Source: an uncultured Atopobium sp.
Lineage (GTDB): Bacteria; Actinomycetota; Coriobacteriia; Coriobacteriales; Atopobiaceae
DNA: 64,000 nucleotides
NCBI GenBank assembly: GCA_946997485.1
Contig: CAMPVF010000007.1
Span: 22,296 to 86,295, forward strand
Direction of reading: 5' to 3'
Made by a program: the position numbers and the translations under genes. The notes under the pieces were generated by a model, which was not told where the DNA came from, searched no databases, and worked only from the letters and a program-made list of their open reading frames with translations. Below are positions 53,427 through 62,966 of this stretch, piece by piece; within the stretch, counting starts at the first letter, position 1, and each line of letters begins with the position of its first letter.

Positions 53427-53744
53427 CTATCGCACTTCGTTTACGCCAAGCTCGCCCGATATGCCAAGCATCGCAAAAACGCGTGCCACATTTTTTTGCG
53501 GGTGCGCAACACGAAGCGTTTTATGAGACGTTTGCGCGTGATGCACTGCGCCCATAAGCACACCAATACCCGTCGAATCGATGTAGCTCATAGCAGAAAC
53601 ATCAACAACAACTTCTTGCGCCTCAGAAGAAAGCGCAGCAGTGAGCTGCTCGCGAAGCTGCGCGGCGCAGCTTACATCAACTTCACCCTCAACAATAACG
53701 TGCGCTTGGGCACCTTCGGTATGCGACTTAATTGCAAGTGACAT
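53427..53744 (-). CDS. STAS-domain anti-sigma factor antagonist
   Basis: The 105-residue protein is a single STAS domain with the phosphorylatable Ser in SYIDSTGIGVLMG. Proteins of this kind (SpoIIAA/RsbV-like) release a sigma factor from its anti-sigma kinase when unphosphorylated. No kinase or sigma gene is adjacent. ATG 53744 has GGAG five bases upstream; the longer open frame to 53843 is only the tandem-repeat leader. It is 10 bases upstream of tatA, so it is probably co-transcribed with the Tat genes, an unusual pairing. Confidence 0.88.
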   Translation of the reverse strand: MSLAIKSHTEGAQAHVIVEGEVDVSCAAQLREQLTAALSSEAQEVVVDVSAMSYIDSTGIGVLMGAVHHAQTSHKTLRVAHPQKNVARVFAMLGISGELGVNEVR

Positions 53745-53762
53745 ATACGCTCCATTCCTGTA

Positions 53763-53809
53763 TACGTGCTGACATACGTGCTGACATACGCGCTGGTATA
53801 CGCGTTGCG
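53763..53809. repeat. 12-bp tandem repeat, about 3.5 units, in the STAS leader
   Basis: TACGTGCTGACA is repeated exactly at 53763 and 53775, then as TACGCGCTGGTA at 53787 and a partial unit at 53799. It directly precedes the STAS ribosome site. Confidence 0.9.
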
Positions 53810-53855
53810 TGTGCTCGCGCGCATTGCGTGGACACACGTGCACTCACGTGCGCGA

Positions 53856-54764
53856 TTACTTATGCGTCGAATTTTGTAGCGGGTTGGTTGGGTTTTCCTG
53901 CGTTCCGCCCGATGCATCCTGCGAGCCCGCACCATCGCCGCTTGCCTTACCATCTTTTTTGTTCTTGGCATCGTTTAGGCGCAGCAAATACGCATCCGCC
54001 GCGCGCGCAACACCATACTCACCGTTTTCATCAGCCTGTTTTGCCTGGTTAAAGTAGTTTTCTGCTCCGTCATAATCTTGTTTTTGCATGGCAATAATAC
54101 CCAAATTAAGCAGCGCGGGCGGGTACGACTCATGCTGGTTTAACACGTCTTGCAAACCTTGCTGTGCCTTGTCAACATCCCTCATAGCATACAGCACCAT
54201 GCAGCGATTCACGCGGGCTGCTGGCGAGTCGTTAATCTTGAGGTATGCATCATAGGTATCGAGCGACTTTTGCAAAATGCCAAGCGCTTCTTTCATTTTT
54301 TCGGCATCAGTACCTGCATCCGAAAGCTTGCGCTCACCTGCCCCAGCATACACAGCTGCCAGGTTAAGCAGCGCCGGCAAATTGTTCGGGTCATCCTTAA
54401 GCGTTTTCGTAAGCTTGTCTACCGATTTTTTATATACGCTATCAGGGTCGTTTTTATCATCTGATTGGTCGTTTGCAGATTCGGCATCTTTCTCATCTTG
54501 TTCCTGCTGCTTTTTAGCCTGCTCTTTTGCCTCATTACGGGCATTTTCTTGCTGTTGATGAGAAAAAATAGGCGCCAAGGCGGGCAACATCATACCCAAT
54601 GCCATAAGCACACCAAACGCAACAACAGCAGCTTCAAACAGCTTTTTGTTACGCTCTTTTTTGAGCTCTTCGGCAGTTTTTGGTTTTTGGTTTTCTGCCT
54701 TTTTAGGTGAATGACCAGCACGTTTTGTACGAGCTGAACGTTTCTTTGAGGCTCTAAGCGCCAT
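53856..54764 (-). CDS. Membrane-anchored TPR protein
   Basis: The 302-residue protein begins with a strongly basic cytoplasmic tail (MALRASKKRSARTKRAGHS), one membrane helix (about 43-67), a Lys/Glu/Asp-rich linker and then TPR repeats from about 110 to 270 (PALLNLAAVYAGAGERKL, PALLNLGIIAMQKQDYDGAENYFNQAK). The topology predicts the TPR domain outside the membrane, probably for protein binding. ATG 54764 follows GAAAGG. It is upstream of the STAS-tatA-tatC series by 112 bases. The function is unknown; a scaffold role is typical of this architecture. Confidence 0.85.
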   Translation of the reverse strand: MALRASKKRSARTKRAGHSPKKAENQKPKTAEELKKERNKKLFEAAVVAFGVLMALGMMLPALAPIFSHQQQENARNEAKEQAKKQQEQDEKDAESANDQSDDKNDPDSVYKKSVDKLTKTLKDDPNNLPALLNLAAVYAGAGERKLSDAGTDAEKMKEALGILQKSLDTYDAYLKINDSPAARVNRCMVLYAMRDVDKAQQGLQDVLNQHESYPPALLNLGIIAMQKQDYDGAENYFNQAKQADENGEYGVARAADAYLLRLNDAKNKKDGKASGDGAGSQDASGGTQENPTNPLQNSTHK

Positions 54765-54939
54765 AGTTCTACCTTTCATCATCTACTGTTGGTACCGCGC
54801 ATATGTACGTAGGGCACCTGCGTTGCGTTGCGAACAGGTGGCAGGCACCTATGTATCGCAAGACTACAGTATATAATACACGTGCGCGAATTTGATTGAG
54901 AGTAGCATGCGTGTGTTGGCTTCGTTATGTGCGCAGCCA

Positions 54940-56235
54940 TTACGCCGGGTTGCTCGCACGCTCCATAAGCGTTTGTAAACTTACCAGTTTTACCACGCAG
55001 CACAAAATGTCGAGCGCACAGGCAAGGTCGTCTAGCGGCGGATATGTAGGTGCAAGGCGAATAGTTGCATCAAACGGATCGTTGCCATATGGCCAGCATG
55101 CACCCGCAGCCGTAAGCGTAACGCCTGCTTGCTGCATGGTTTCTACTACTTTGCGCGCACAGCCTTCCATTACGGTAAGTCCCACAAAATATCCACCAGT
55201 AGGATGCGTCCACTCGGCAATGCCCAAACCTCCAAGCTGCGAAGAGAGCGTATGTTCAACCATATCAAAACGGGGCTTAAGCAGCGCTGCATGCTTTTTC
55301 ATGTGAGCATACACATCGTCAAGTGATGTAAAGTAGCGCACGTGCGCCAGCTGCGAAAGCTTTTCGGGACTTACACGCTGCACGTTAAAAGCACCGCGCA
55401 GCTGCTGCATATCGGCCGTGTGAGCAGCCATGTAGGCAATGGCCGAGCTCGGGAACGTAATTTTTGCAAACGAGCCAAAGGCAAACACGTGCACAACACC
55501 ATTAACCTGCGAAATTGCATCAAAAATGTTGAGAAGCGGCGTGTCGGTATCGCCAAAGGTGTGAAGCGCATACGCGTTGTCCCAGTAGATGCGAAAATCG
55601 GGCGCCGCAGGACGCAAACGCGCAAGCGCAAGAACGTCGTCGTCGCGTAACGTAAAGCCCAGTGGGTTTTGGTACTTGGGATTAAGCCAAATGCCCTTTA
55701 CGGTTGGGTCGCTTTCAACACGCTTACAAATAAGCTCAATATCAAGGCCACCGTTGCGCATGGGAATAGCTTCGTTAATAAAGCCAAAGCTCTCTGTTAT
55801 GGCAAAGTGACGATCGTAGCCAGGCGCAGGACACAGCCAGCGGCACGATTCCTGCTGGCAGAGGGGCTTTTGCGATGAAAGACCGTGTATAAAACTTTCG
55901 GCAACACAGTTGTACATAAGCTGCAAACTCGAAGAGCCACACACGATGGTGTTAGCCACGTCGCAGCCCAAAATTTGCGCGGCAAGTGCACGACAATGCG
56001 GCAGGCCGTCGGGGCAGCCATAGTTATCTGCGGCAACGCCGGCATCCGACAATTCGCCCGGCTCACACAAGGTTGCAAGAAGCCCGCGCGACAGCTCGGT
56101 TTGCTGCGGCGATGGTTTTCCGCGCGACATATCAAGCGCAAGGTGCTTATCACAAAACGCCTGGAATTGACGCGAACACTCGTTGTAGAGCTGACATAAC
56201 TCCTCAGATGAACACTGAGCATAAGGACGATTCAT
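54940..56235 (-). CDS. PLP-dependent aminotransferase (class I fold, MocR/AGT-like subfamily)
   Basis: The 431-residue protein is a fold-type I aminotransferase with an N-terminal segment DMSRGKPSPQQTELS, the Asp region IYWDNAYALHTF and the PLP lysine in FGSFAKITFPSSAIAY. The sequence fits the subfamily annotated as aspartate or alanine-glyoxylate-type aminotransferase in Firmicutes and Actinobacteria. ATG 56235 has GAAAGG seven bases upstream. It is divergent from the small gene at 56357 with 121 bases between. Amino donor and acceptor cannot be told from sequence. Confidence 0.88.
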   Translation of the reverse strand: MNRPYAQCSSEELCQLYNECSRQFQAFCDKHLALDMSRGKPSPQQTELSRGLLATLCEPGELSDAGVAADNYGCPDGLPHCRALAAQILGCDVANTIVCGSSSLQLMYNCVAESFIHGLSSQKPLCQQESCRWLCPAPGYDRHFAITESFGFINEAIPMRNGGLDIELICKRVESDPTVKGIWLNPKYQNPLGFTLRDDDVLALARLRPAAPDFRIYWDNAYALHTFGDTDTPLLNIFDAISQVNGVVHVFAFGSFAKITFPSSAIAYMAAHTADMQQLRGAFNVQRVSPEKLSQLAHVRYFTSLDDVYAHMKKHAALLKPRFDMVEHTLSSQLGGLGIAEWTHPTGGYFVGLTVMEGCARKVVETMQQAGVTLTAAGACWPYGNDPFDATIRLAPTYPPLDDLACALDILCCVVKLVSLQTLMERASNPA

Positions 56236-56356
56236 AGTTGCTACCTTTCGTAAAAGATGTGAGTTTAGTATATACACTTCCATGCACGTAAAAGCCCATT
56301 AAGATGAAATACACATCTACTTAGTATGCTACACCGTGTGTAAGAAAGGTTTGCTC

Positions 56357-56689
56357 ATGAATACTAATCTGCAGCGCAAAGCCCTGCAAGACCTTCGCCC
56401 AACAAGCGACGCGGCGCACGATACGGCGGCGCCGGCAGGTAGCATTGCGGCACAAGACTATGGCGAGCTGCAGCATGTGGTAGACGAGCTGTTTGCACAC
56501 AAGCCGTCGGGCAGCGTTACAAAACTCGACGTGTTAAGCCGTGCCGATATTGACGATGTGTCAGACGATTTGCGCGAAGTAATTGCTCTTTTGCCTGGTG
56601 GAAGCTATAAACGCAGCGTGTTGTGCGACCACTTAAATTCGATAATCACCGCTCACGGCTGGGGATATGTGTACGGCTGCGTAGAGTAA
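56357..56689 (+). CDS. Small protein of unknown function
   Basis: ATG 56357 is preceded by AGAAAGG and gives 110 residues; an in-frame GTG at 56336 overlaps that ribosome site and is less likely. The N-terminal third is Ala-rich and flexible, the rest looks folded (YGELQHVVDELFAHKPSGSV, DDLREVIALLPGGSYKR, ITAHGWGYVYG). No membrane helix or signal. It is divergent from the aminotransferase and upstream of nhaA on the same strand. I do not recognise the family. Confidence 0.7.
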   Translation: MNTNLQRKALQDLRPTSDAAHDTAAPAGSIAAQDYGELQHVVDELFAHKPSGSVTKLDVLSRADIDDVSDDLREVIALLPGGSYKRSVLCDHLNSIITAHGWGYVYGCVE

Positions 56690-56881
56690 GCGCGCTGCAG
56701 CTACAGGTGCGACGATGGGCGCGCCTGGGATGACAGCCAGCGCGTGCAGCGCAATTGTAGACAAACCATGGTTTAGCATGCAAACTACAGCCGTCGCGAA
56801 CGCGGCGTGGGTACACTGATACTGCACGTACACGACGGGTGCAGCCGCGACCTGTGCGCGGCGCTCCGTAACCACCCGTAC

Positions 56882-56923
56882 GCTACCCTGCGTGCAGCAT
56901 GCGCTACTCTGCGTGCAGCGTGC
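56882..56923. repeat. 21-bp imperfect tandem duplication before nhaA
   Basis: The 21-base unit 56882-56902 is followed by 56903-56923 with two differences; both read GCTAC-C/T-CTGCGTGCAGC. It lies 40 bases before the nhaA start. Confidence 0.85.
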
Positions 56924-56963
56924 CTCATATCACCAATACTCATAAGAGAAAGGCCATGACCTC

Positions 56964-58349
56964 ATGACCAAACAGACGTCAATCCAAAAATCCTCCATTG
57001 TTGAGCGTCTTATTGCAAAATCAACCCTTGAACACATTACCTCAAACGGTACCATCGCCGCAGGTGTAATGGTGTGTTCGGCGCTTTTAGCCCTTATTGT
57101 GGCAAACTCCGCGCTTTTTGAGCCTGTGCACAAGGTGTTCGCAATGCACATTGGCATTTCGTTTGGCACTATTGGGCTTTTTATGCCGCTTGAAACCTTT
57201 ATCAACGACTTTCTTATGTCGATTTTCTTTTTGCTGGTAGGCATTGAGCTCAAATACGAAATGGTTGTAGGCGAGCTGCGCCGTCCGCGTCAGGCAATGC
57301 TCCCCATGCTTGCCGCAGTAGGTGGCGTGTGCGCGCCGGCTCTCATCTACACGCTGCTTAACCCCGCGCCAACCGCACACGGCTGGGCAATTCCAATCGC
57401 CACCGACATCGCGTTTGCGCTGGGTATTATGTCGCTTTTGGGCAAGCGCATTGCCGCCGAAACGAAGGTGTTTTTCTCAACGCTTGCCATTGCCGACGAC
57501 CTTCTTGCCATTGTGGTACTGGCGCTTTTTTATGGACAGGCGCTCAACATTAGTTGGTGTGCCGCCACGCTTATTGTTATTGTGCTGCTTGCGGCATGCG
57601 CGCGCGGGCGCATTTATTCGTCTAAGCCCTACCTCATTCTTGGTATGGCGCTGTGGTTTTGCATGTTTAACTCGGGCATTCATCCCACGTTATCTGGCGT
57701 TATCCTGGCGTTTTTCTTGCCGGCAAAAAGCGACATTCACTTTTCGCATTTGCACATGTGGCTTTCTGGTCAGGTTGATAAGCTCGAAGGCACGCTCGTA
57801 AGTGACGAGCACATTTTGGGCCAGCACGAGGCCACCGCAACCGCAAAGCGCATTGAGCACGTGGTGCACCGCATTACCCCGCCCCTGCAGCGCATGGAGC
57901 ACTACATTTCAGTTGCCGTTAACTTTGTTATCTTGCCATTGTTTGCGTTTAGCAATGCGCAGCTTCGCCTGGTAGACGTTAACGTGCTTGAGTTTGCACA
58001 CGACAGCGTAAGCCAGGGTGTATTTTTGGGAGCCGTTATCGGCAAGCCGCTGGGCATTATTCTTGTTACCTTTATCCTCGTAAAAATTGGTTTTGCAAAG
58101 CTTCCCAACCATGTAGACTGGGTTCAAATTATTGGCGTGGGTATTATGGGCGCGCTTGGTTTTACGATGTCGATTCTTATTTCGGGCTTGGCATTTTCGA
58201 GCGAAAAAGAAATACTTGCTGCCAAGTTTGCCGTGCTTGTGGGCTCATTTACCGCGAGTATTCTCGGTATTTTGTTTATCCGCATAGCGCAATCAACACG
58301 CGCAAAAGCATACCGCAAACGTGTAGCGCAAAAGCTTACCGCCAAATAA
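56964..58349 (+). CDS. nhaA: Na+/H+ antiporter NhaA
   Basis: NhaA exports sodium in exchange for protons across the cytoplasmic membrane, for pH and salt balance. The 461-residue protein has about twelve membrane helices, with the key acidic residues Asp148 (ATDIAFALG) and Asp178-Asp179 (AIADDLLAIV), and GALLGKPLGI-like VIGKPLGIIL. It is longer than E. coli NhaA (388) because of a cytoplasmic insert at about 265-315 and a basic C-terminal tail. ATG 56964 is preceded by AGAAAGG. It is transcribed with the DegV gene downstream in the same direction, 143 bases apart. Confidence 0.95.
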   Translation: MTKQTSIQKSSIVERLIAKSTLEHITSNGTIAAGVMVCSALLALIVANSALFEPVHKVFAMHIGISFGTIGLFMPLETFINDFLMSIFFLLVGIELKYEMVVGELRRPRQAMLPMLAAVGGVCAPALIYTLLNPAPTAHGWAIPIATDIAFALGIMSLLGKRIAAETKVFFSTLAIADDLLAIVVLALFYGQALNISWCAATLIVIVLLAACARGRIYSSKPYLILGMALWFCMFNSGIHPTLSGVILAFFLPAKSDIHFSHLHMWLSGQVDKLEGTLVSDEHILGQHEATATAKRIEHVVHRITPPLQRMEHYISVAVNFVILPLFAFSNAQLRLVDVNVLEFAHDSVSQGVFLGAVIGKPLGIILVTFILVKIGFAKLPNHVDWVQIIGVGIMGALGFTMSILISGLAFSSEKEILAAKFAVLVGSFTASILGILFIRIAQSTRAKAYRKRVAQKLTAK

Positions 58350-58492
58350 GGTGCCTGGTAGCATGCACGTACGCGTGAGTTGTGGATACGTACGTGTGTG
58401 CAAGATAATTTGTGAATTGTGCGCAAGCCGCCCATGGCACGCGTCAAGTCATGAGAGAATAGCAACAGGCTATCACTTTTAGTGGAGGATAT

Positions 58493-59374
58493 ATGAATAA
58501 CGAACGTATTGCAGTTATTACCGATTCGGGTACCGACGTTACAAGCGCATACGCCAAAGCGCACAATGTACATATTGTGCCGTTGCGCATTTGCTATTCC
58601 GATGGCTCCACCTTTGAAAGTGGCGTAGATATTCAACCAGCAGATATTATTAAGCGCTTTGAGCAAGAAATTCCTACTACGTCGCTTCCCTCTCCTCACC
58701 GCATTCAACAAACCCTCGATGAAGTGCGCAAAGAAGGCTATACAAAGGCCATTCTTATTACCATTGCGTCAAAACTATCCGCCACATACGAAACCATGCA
58801 GCTTGTGTGCAACCAAATGACCGATTTTGAAACCATTGTGTTTGACACGCGCTCTATTGGCATGGCGGCAGGTCTTGTGGTTGCTCGCGCGGTTGAGCTC
58901 ATCGAAGCCGGCACGCCGTTTAACGAGCTTGAAAGCAACCTGCAACAATACGTTACGCACACGCACGTGTTTTTCTGCGCAAAAACGCTCGACTACGTGT
59001 ACAAGGGCGGCCGCATCAACAAGGCGCTCTATCGCGTAAGCCAGGTGCTCAACATTAAACCCATCCTTACCTGCGATGCTGAAGGCGCCTACACTATGAC
59101 CAAAAAGGCACGTGGCTGGCAGCGTGCGCTTGATACCCTGGGCGATCTTATCGAAAAATATGCTGCTGAGTATGGTCCATGCCGCGTAGCTGTGTGCACA
59201 TCTATTGTTAACGACGACATTTTTGAGCAGTTTAAAACCCGCTTTGATGCCAACATTGCCCATTTGGTAGACTTGTTCCACGTAGACATTACCGCTGAGC
59301 TGCTTGTTCACACCGGACCTGAGCTCGTTGGTGTTGCCATTCAAAAAGCGTTTGATAAGGAACACGAAGCGTAA
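58493..59374 (+). CDS. DegV-family fatty-acid-binding protein
   Basis: DegV/FakB proteins bind a fatty acid and, with FakA kinase, feed it into phospholipid synthesis. The 293-residue protein shows AVITDSGTDVTS at the start, TTSLPSPHRIQQTLDE, and the second-domain motif VYKGGRINKA and LNIKPILTCDAEG. Length is normal. ATG 58493 follows GGAGGATAT. No fakA is in the window. It converges on mtnN with 79 bases between them. Confidence 0.92.
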   Translation: MNNERIAVITDSGTDVTSAYAKAHNVHIVPLRICYSDGSTFESGVDIQPADIIKRFEQEIPTTSLPSPHRIQQTLDEVRKEGYTKAILITIASKLSATYETMQLVCNQMTDFETIVFDTRSIGMAAGLVVARAVELIEAGTPFNELESNLQQYVTHTHVFFCAKTLDYVYKGGRINKALYRVSQVLNIKPILTCDAEGAYTMTKKARGWQRALDTLGDLIEKYAAEYGPCRVAVCTSIVNDDIFEQFKTRFDANIAHLVDLFHVDITAELLVHTGPELVGVAIQKAFDKEHEA

Positions 59375-59453
59375 GTTCGTAAGCGCGAAACTTAGTTTGT
59401 TGTATGCCGGTGCTATGTAAGCGCGCAGCATGCTGGTGCTCCGCACGCGCAAA

Positions 59454-60179
59454 TTATTCCACACTGTCGCCGTTCAGCACGCGCAGTATGTCTTCAATGC
59501 ATGCAGCGTTTGCGTAAGCGCAGGTGCGCTCAAAGCTTGGATAATCGAGCTTCGACACTTCATCAGCACTATCCGACATAGTACGAATACCAACAAACGG
59601 CACCTGATTGCGGTAGCACACGTGCCCAATAGCAGCGCCTTCCATTTCGCAACACACAGCACCAAACTCCTGCACAATAGCCTCTTTACGTGCCTGCGTG
59701 CACACAAACTGATCGCCCGATGCTATGCGCCCCATAATGCAGCGCTTGCCATGCTCAGCTGCATAGCGCGAACACACCTCATAAGCACACTCACGCAACG
59801 CAGTATCTGCCGAAAACGCCAGCGTATCGAGGTCGGGCAGCTGCCCTGGTTTATACGACAAATTGGTAACATCAACATCGTGATACACCGCATCTGTGCT
59901 AATAACCATATCGCCCACATGCAAATCGTGAGCAAGTGAGCCCGCAATGCCCGTGTTAATGCACGCGCCAACCGAAAAAATTGTAGCCATAACCTGCGCA
60001 CACATAGCCGCGTTCACTTTGCCAACGCCACTTTGGGCAACAACCACGCGCGCGCCTGCAAGCTCGCCGCAGTAAAACGTCATTGAACTTATCGTTTTTG
60101 TAGTGATGTTGGTCATGTGCTGTTGCAGAAGTTCAACTTCTACCTGCATAGCACCAATAATGCCAATGGGAGCGTTCAT
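59454..60179 (-). CDS. mtnN: 5'-methylthioadenosine/S-adenosylhomocysteine nucleosidase
   Basis: This enzyme cleaves MTA and SAH to adenine, recycling by-products of methylation and polyamine synthesis and supplying the S-ribosylhomocysteine precursor of AI-2. The 241-residue protein has the catalytic Glu14 (IGAMQVEVE), the purine-binding CCEMEGAA and the Asp of TMSDSADE. GINTGIAGSL-like CINTGIAGSLAHDLHVGD is also present. ATG 60179 follows AGAAAGG; the leader carries a 14-bp tandem duplication. It is downstream of pcrA on the same strand. Confidence 0.95.
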   Translation of the reverse strand: MNAPIGIIGAMQVEVELLQQHMTNITTKTISSMTFYCGELAGARVVVAQSGVGKVNAAMCAQVMATIFSVGACINTGIAGSLAHDLHVGDMVISTDAVYHDVDVTNLSYKPGQLPDLDTLAFSADTALRECAYEVCSRYAAEHGKRCIMGRIASGDQFVCTQARKEAIVQEFGAVCCEMEGAAIGHVCYRNQVPFVGIRTMSDSADEVSKLDYPSFERTCAYANAACIEDILRVLNGDSVE

Positions 60180-60203
60180 GTATCGCCTTTCTTCGTAAGC
60201 CAA

Positions 60204-60231
60204 CCTTCGTAACGTGTCCTTCGTAACGTGA
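60204..60231. repeat. 14-bp tandem duplication in the mtnN leader
   Basis: CCTTCGTAACGTGT (60204-60217) is followed by CCTTCGTAACGTGA (60218-60231). Confidence 0.9.
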
Positions 60232-60299
60232 CAGTGTTTATATGCTGCGGACGCCGACTGCGAACAAAGCCCAGTCGCAACACCTGCATGCTAAACCAT

Positions 60300-62966
60300 C
60301 TAATCTGTAAGTTTTACTAACGGTGCAAAGCCTTTCATAAGCTTTTTCGTTTTACCCGTTTTGCTAAAACGCACAGTAACCATATCGCCCGTGTCGCTTT
60401 GCACCACGCCCACGCCAAATACCTTGTGCGACACTCTATCGCCCGGCTTATAGCTTGCATGCGCTTGGGTTGCATCACGCGTAATACCACGAGCTTGAGG
60501 TGCAGCAGGCACCTGCGTGCGCACACCCGTTGAGCGCGTGTATGAACCAAACACGTTGCCGCCATACACGTCGCTTCCGCGCCCGCTGCCAAAGGTTCCG
60601 TGGCGATCGCCACGCTTTTCCCAGCCCACGCCCGCAAATCCCTCCGAGCCAACGCCCGTTGTATGCATGTCTTCATCAGGTATTTCGCGCAAAAAACGAC
60701 TTTTCGGATTTGTTTGCACGCCGCCAAACATGTGCCGCGTAGTGGCATAACTCAAAAACAACCGCTTACGCGCGCGGGTAATGGCAACGTAGGCAAGCCT
60801 GCGCTCTTCTTCGATGTTCGAATCTTCGGTATCAAAGCTTTTATGAGGGAAAATGCCGTCTTCCATGCCAGCAACAAACACAACATCAAACTCCAAGCCC
60901 TTTGCCGCATGAACCGTCATCATCGTAATGGAGCTCGTTTCTCCCGAAAGCGTATCGAGATCCGAGCGCAACGCAAGCCATTCCATAAATGCTGCAAGCT
61001 GTACCTGCGTGTCGTTTTGGCTGGCAGGTACTGTCGCCGTGTCCGTGGCAGGCGCTTGCGCGCCGCCCGCAGCATCCGCCGTATCAAGCGCAGCGTCCGC
61101 GCCAGATTCAGCACCCGCCGCGTCCACGCTCTCAAGCTCGCTTTCTGCAATAACACCAGCGTCGCGCAGCTGCTGCAAGCTTTCAAGCGTTTCCTGCGCG
61201 TCCTCGTGTGTAAGGTCAAATTCTGCGGCAACGCTATAAAACTCTTGAATGTTTTCTATGCGGCTTTGCGCTTCCATCGTGTTTTCGGCTTCAAGCGCTT
61301 CAATCATGTGTGTCGATTCGATAATAGCCCGAATAACCTCGCTAAAATCGCCCGACATGCGTTGTGCCTGCTCAATGCAATCAACAAACTGCTGTAGCTG
61401 CGACGTTGCGCGCGCGGCAACAACACCCCCGCGCAAGCAGGCGTCTTTAATGGCAGCAAACAAACTACATTGCAGACTTTGCGCGTACGCTTGCAAGCGC
61501 TGGAGCGTGGTTGTGCCAATGCCGCGGCGCGGCGTGTTAATAATGCGCAGCAAACTTACGTCGTCGGCAGGATTTACCACCACACGCAAATACGCCATTA
61601 CATTTCTAATTTCGGCACGGTCAAAAAAGCGCGTACCACCAACAATGCTGTACGGCACGCCAGCTCGCAAAAACATATCCTCAAGGATACGCGACTGCGC
61701 ATTAGTGCGATAAAACACGGCAATATCCTGGTACGACACGCCATTATCGTGCAGCTTTTCTATTTCGCCGCCAATCCACCGACCCTCATCGCGCTCATCG
61801 GACGCCTGAAACACTTCAACGCGCTCGCCCGAACCCGCTTTTGTAAACAATTCTTTTTCTTCGCGATGCTCGTTGTGTTTCACAACAGCATTTGCCGCAT
61901 GCAAAATATGCGCTGTTGAACGATAGTTTTGCTCAAGCTTTACAACCTTCGCTTCGGGGTAGTCGTGCCTAAACGACAAAATATTCGTAATGTCGGCGCC
62001 ACGCCACGAGTAAATCGACTGGTCGTCGTCGCCCACCACCATAAGGTTATGATGCGTTTTGGCAAGCAAATTGGTAAGCGCATATTGCACGCCGTTGGTG
62101 TCTTGATACTCGTCTACGCTCACATACAAAAAGCGCTGCTGATAGCTTGCAAGTACATCGGGATGCTGAACGAACAGCGTTAAGGTGTTGAGCAATAAAT
62201 CGTCAAAATCCATAGCATTAGCACGCAAAAGACGGTTATTAAGCTCGCGATATACCTTTGCCGCCGCTTCCACCACATACGAGCCTTGCGCCTCGCGCTC
62301 AAGATCGTCGCAGGTTTTTGCAGCATTTTTTGCCGCTGAAATGCGCGCACGCAGAGCGTTTATCGAAAGCTTTTTGGTATCGAGGTCCAAATCGTCCATG
62401 ATGGTTTTTACAAGGCGTTTCGAATCCGAATCGTCGTACACCACAAAGTTGCTCGTATACCCAAGCACGTCGGCATGCTCACGCAAAATACGTGAACACA
62501 TGGCGTGAAACGTGCACACCCACATGCCGCGCATCGTTTCGCTCAGTAGCATTTCCAAACGCTCACGCATTTCTTTTGCCGCTTTGTTCGTAAACGTAAT
62601 GGCTAGTATGCGCCAGGGCTGTACCTGCTCGTGCTGAATGATGTATGCAATGCGGTGAGTAAGCACGCGCGTTTTGCCCGAGCCCGCGCCGGCAAGCACC
62701 AACAAAGGCCCTTTTGTGCAGGTAACTGCTTCGCGCTGTTGCGGGTTTAAGGTTGAAAGGTTGATAGGCACCGGTGGGGTTGCAGGTGCTTGCGGCTGCG
62801 GCTGTGATTGTTGCTGCGACTGTGCAGTTGCAGGTGCCTGCGCTGCGGAAGCCGAGTGCTGGCGCTGCGATTCCGATTGCTCATGCGATTGCTCATGCAA
62901 AGCAGGCTGCGTGCCCTGAGCAGGCGTAGTTGGTTCAAATAGCGAAAATGTTGGCTGCAAACTCAC
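60300..62966 (-). CDS. pcrA: ATP-dependent DNA helicase PcrA/UvrD
   Basis: PcrA is a 3'-5' superfamily 1 helicase for repair and conflict resolution. The start is GTG 62966 with AAGGAG seven bases upstream; longer frames have no ribosome site. The 888-residue protein opens with a ~65-residue Gln/Ala/Pro-rich tail, then the helicase core: LNPQQREAV, Walker A AGAGSGKT (92-99), DEYQDTNGVQYAL, VGDDDQSIYSWRGAD, LEQNYRST, TVHAAKGLEFDVVFV and AYVAITRARKRLFLSYA. A C-terminal Tudor-like RNA polymerase-binding domain (YKPGDRVSHKVFGVGVV ... DMVTVRFSKTGKTKKL) follows a Gly-rich linker. An Ala/Asp insert lies near 610-660. Confidence 0.96.
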   Translation of the reverse strand: MSLQPTFSLFEPTTPAQGTQPALHEQSHEQSESQRQHSASAAQAPATAQSQQQSQPQPQAPATPPVPINLSTLNPQQREAVTCTKGPLLVLAGAGSGKTRVLTHRIAYIIQHEQVQPWRILAITFTNKAAKEMRERLEMLLSETMRGMWVCTFHAMCSRILREHADVLGYTSNFVVYDDSDSKRLVKTIMDDLDLDTKKLSINALRARISAAKNAAKTCDDLEREAQGSYVVEAAAKVYRELNNRLLRANAMDFDDLLLNTLTLFVQHPDVLASYQQRFLYVSVDEYQDTNGVQYALTNLLAKTHHNLMVVGDDDQSIYSWRGADITNILSFRHDYPEAKVVKLEQNYRSTAHILHAANAVVKHNEHREEKELFTKAGSGERVEVFQASDERDEGRWIGGEIEKLHDNGVSYQDIAVFYRTNAQSRILEDMFLRAGVPYSIVGGTRFFDRAEIRNVMAYLRVVVNPADDVSLLRIINTPRRGIGTTTLQRLQAYAQSLQCSLFAAIKDACLRGGVVAARATSQLQQFVDCIEQAQRMSGDFSEVIRAIIESTHMIEALEAENTMEAQSRIENIQEFYSVAAEFDLTHEDAQETLESLQQLRDAGVIAESELESVDAAGAESGADAALDTADAAGGAQAPATDTATVPASQNDTQVQLAAFMEWLALRSDLDTLSGETSSITMMTVHAAKGLEFDVVFVAGMEDGIFPHKSFDTEDSNIEEERRLAYVAITRARKRLFLSYATTRHMFGGVQTNPKSRFLREIPDEDMHTTGVGSEGFAGVGWEKRGDRHGTFGSGRGSDVYGGNVFGSYTRSTGVRTQVPAAPQARGITRDATQAHASYKPGDRVSHKVFGVGVVQSDTGDMVTVRFSKTGKTKKLMKGFAPLVKLTD

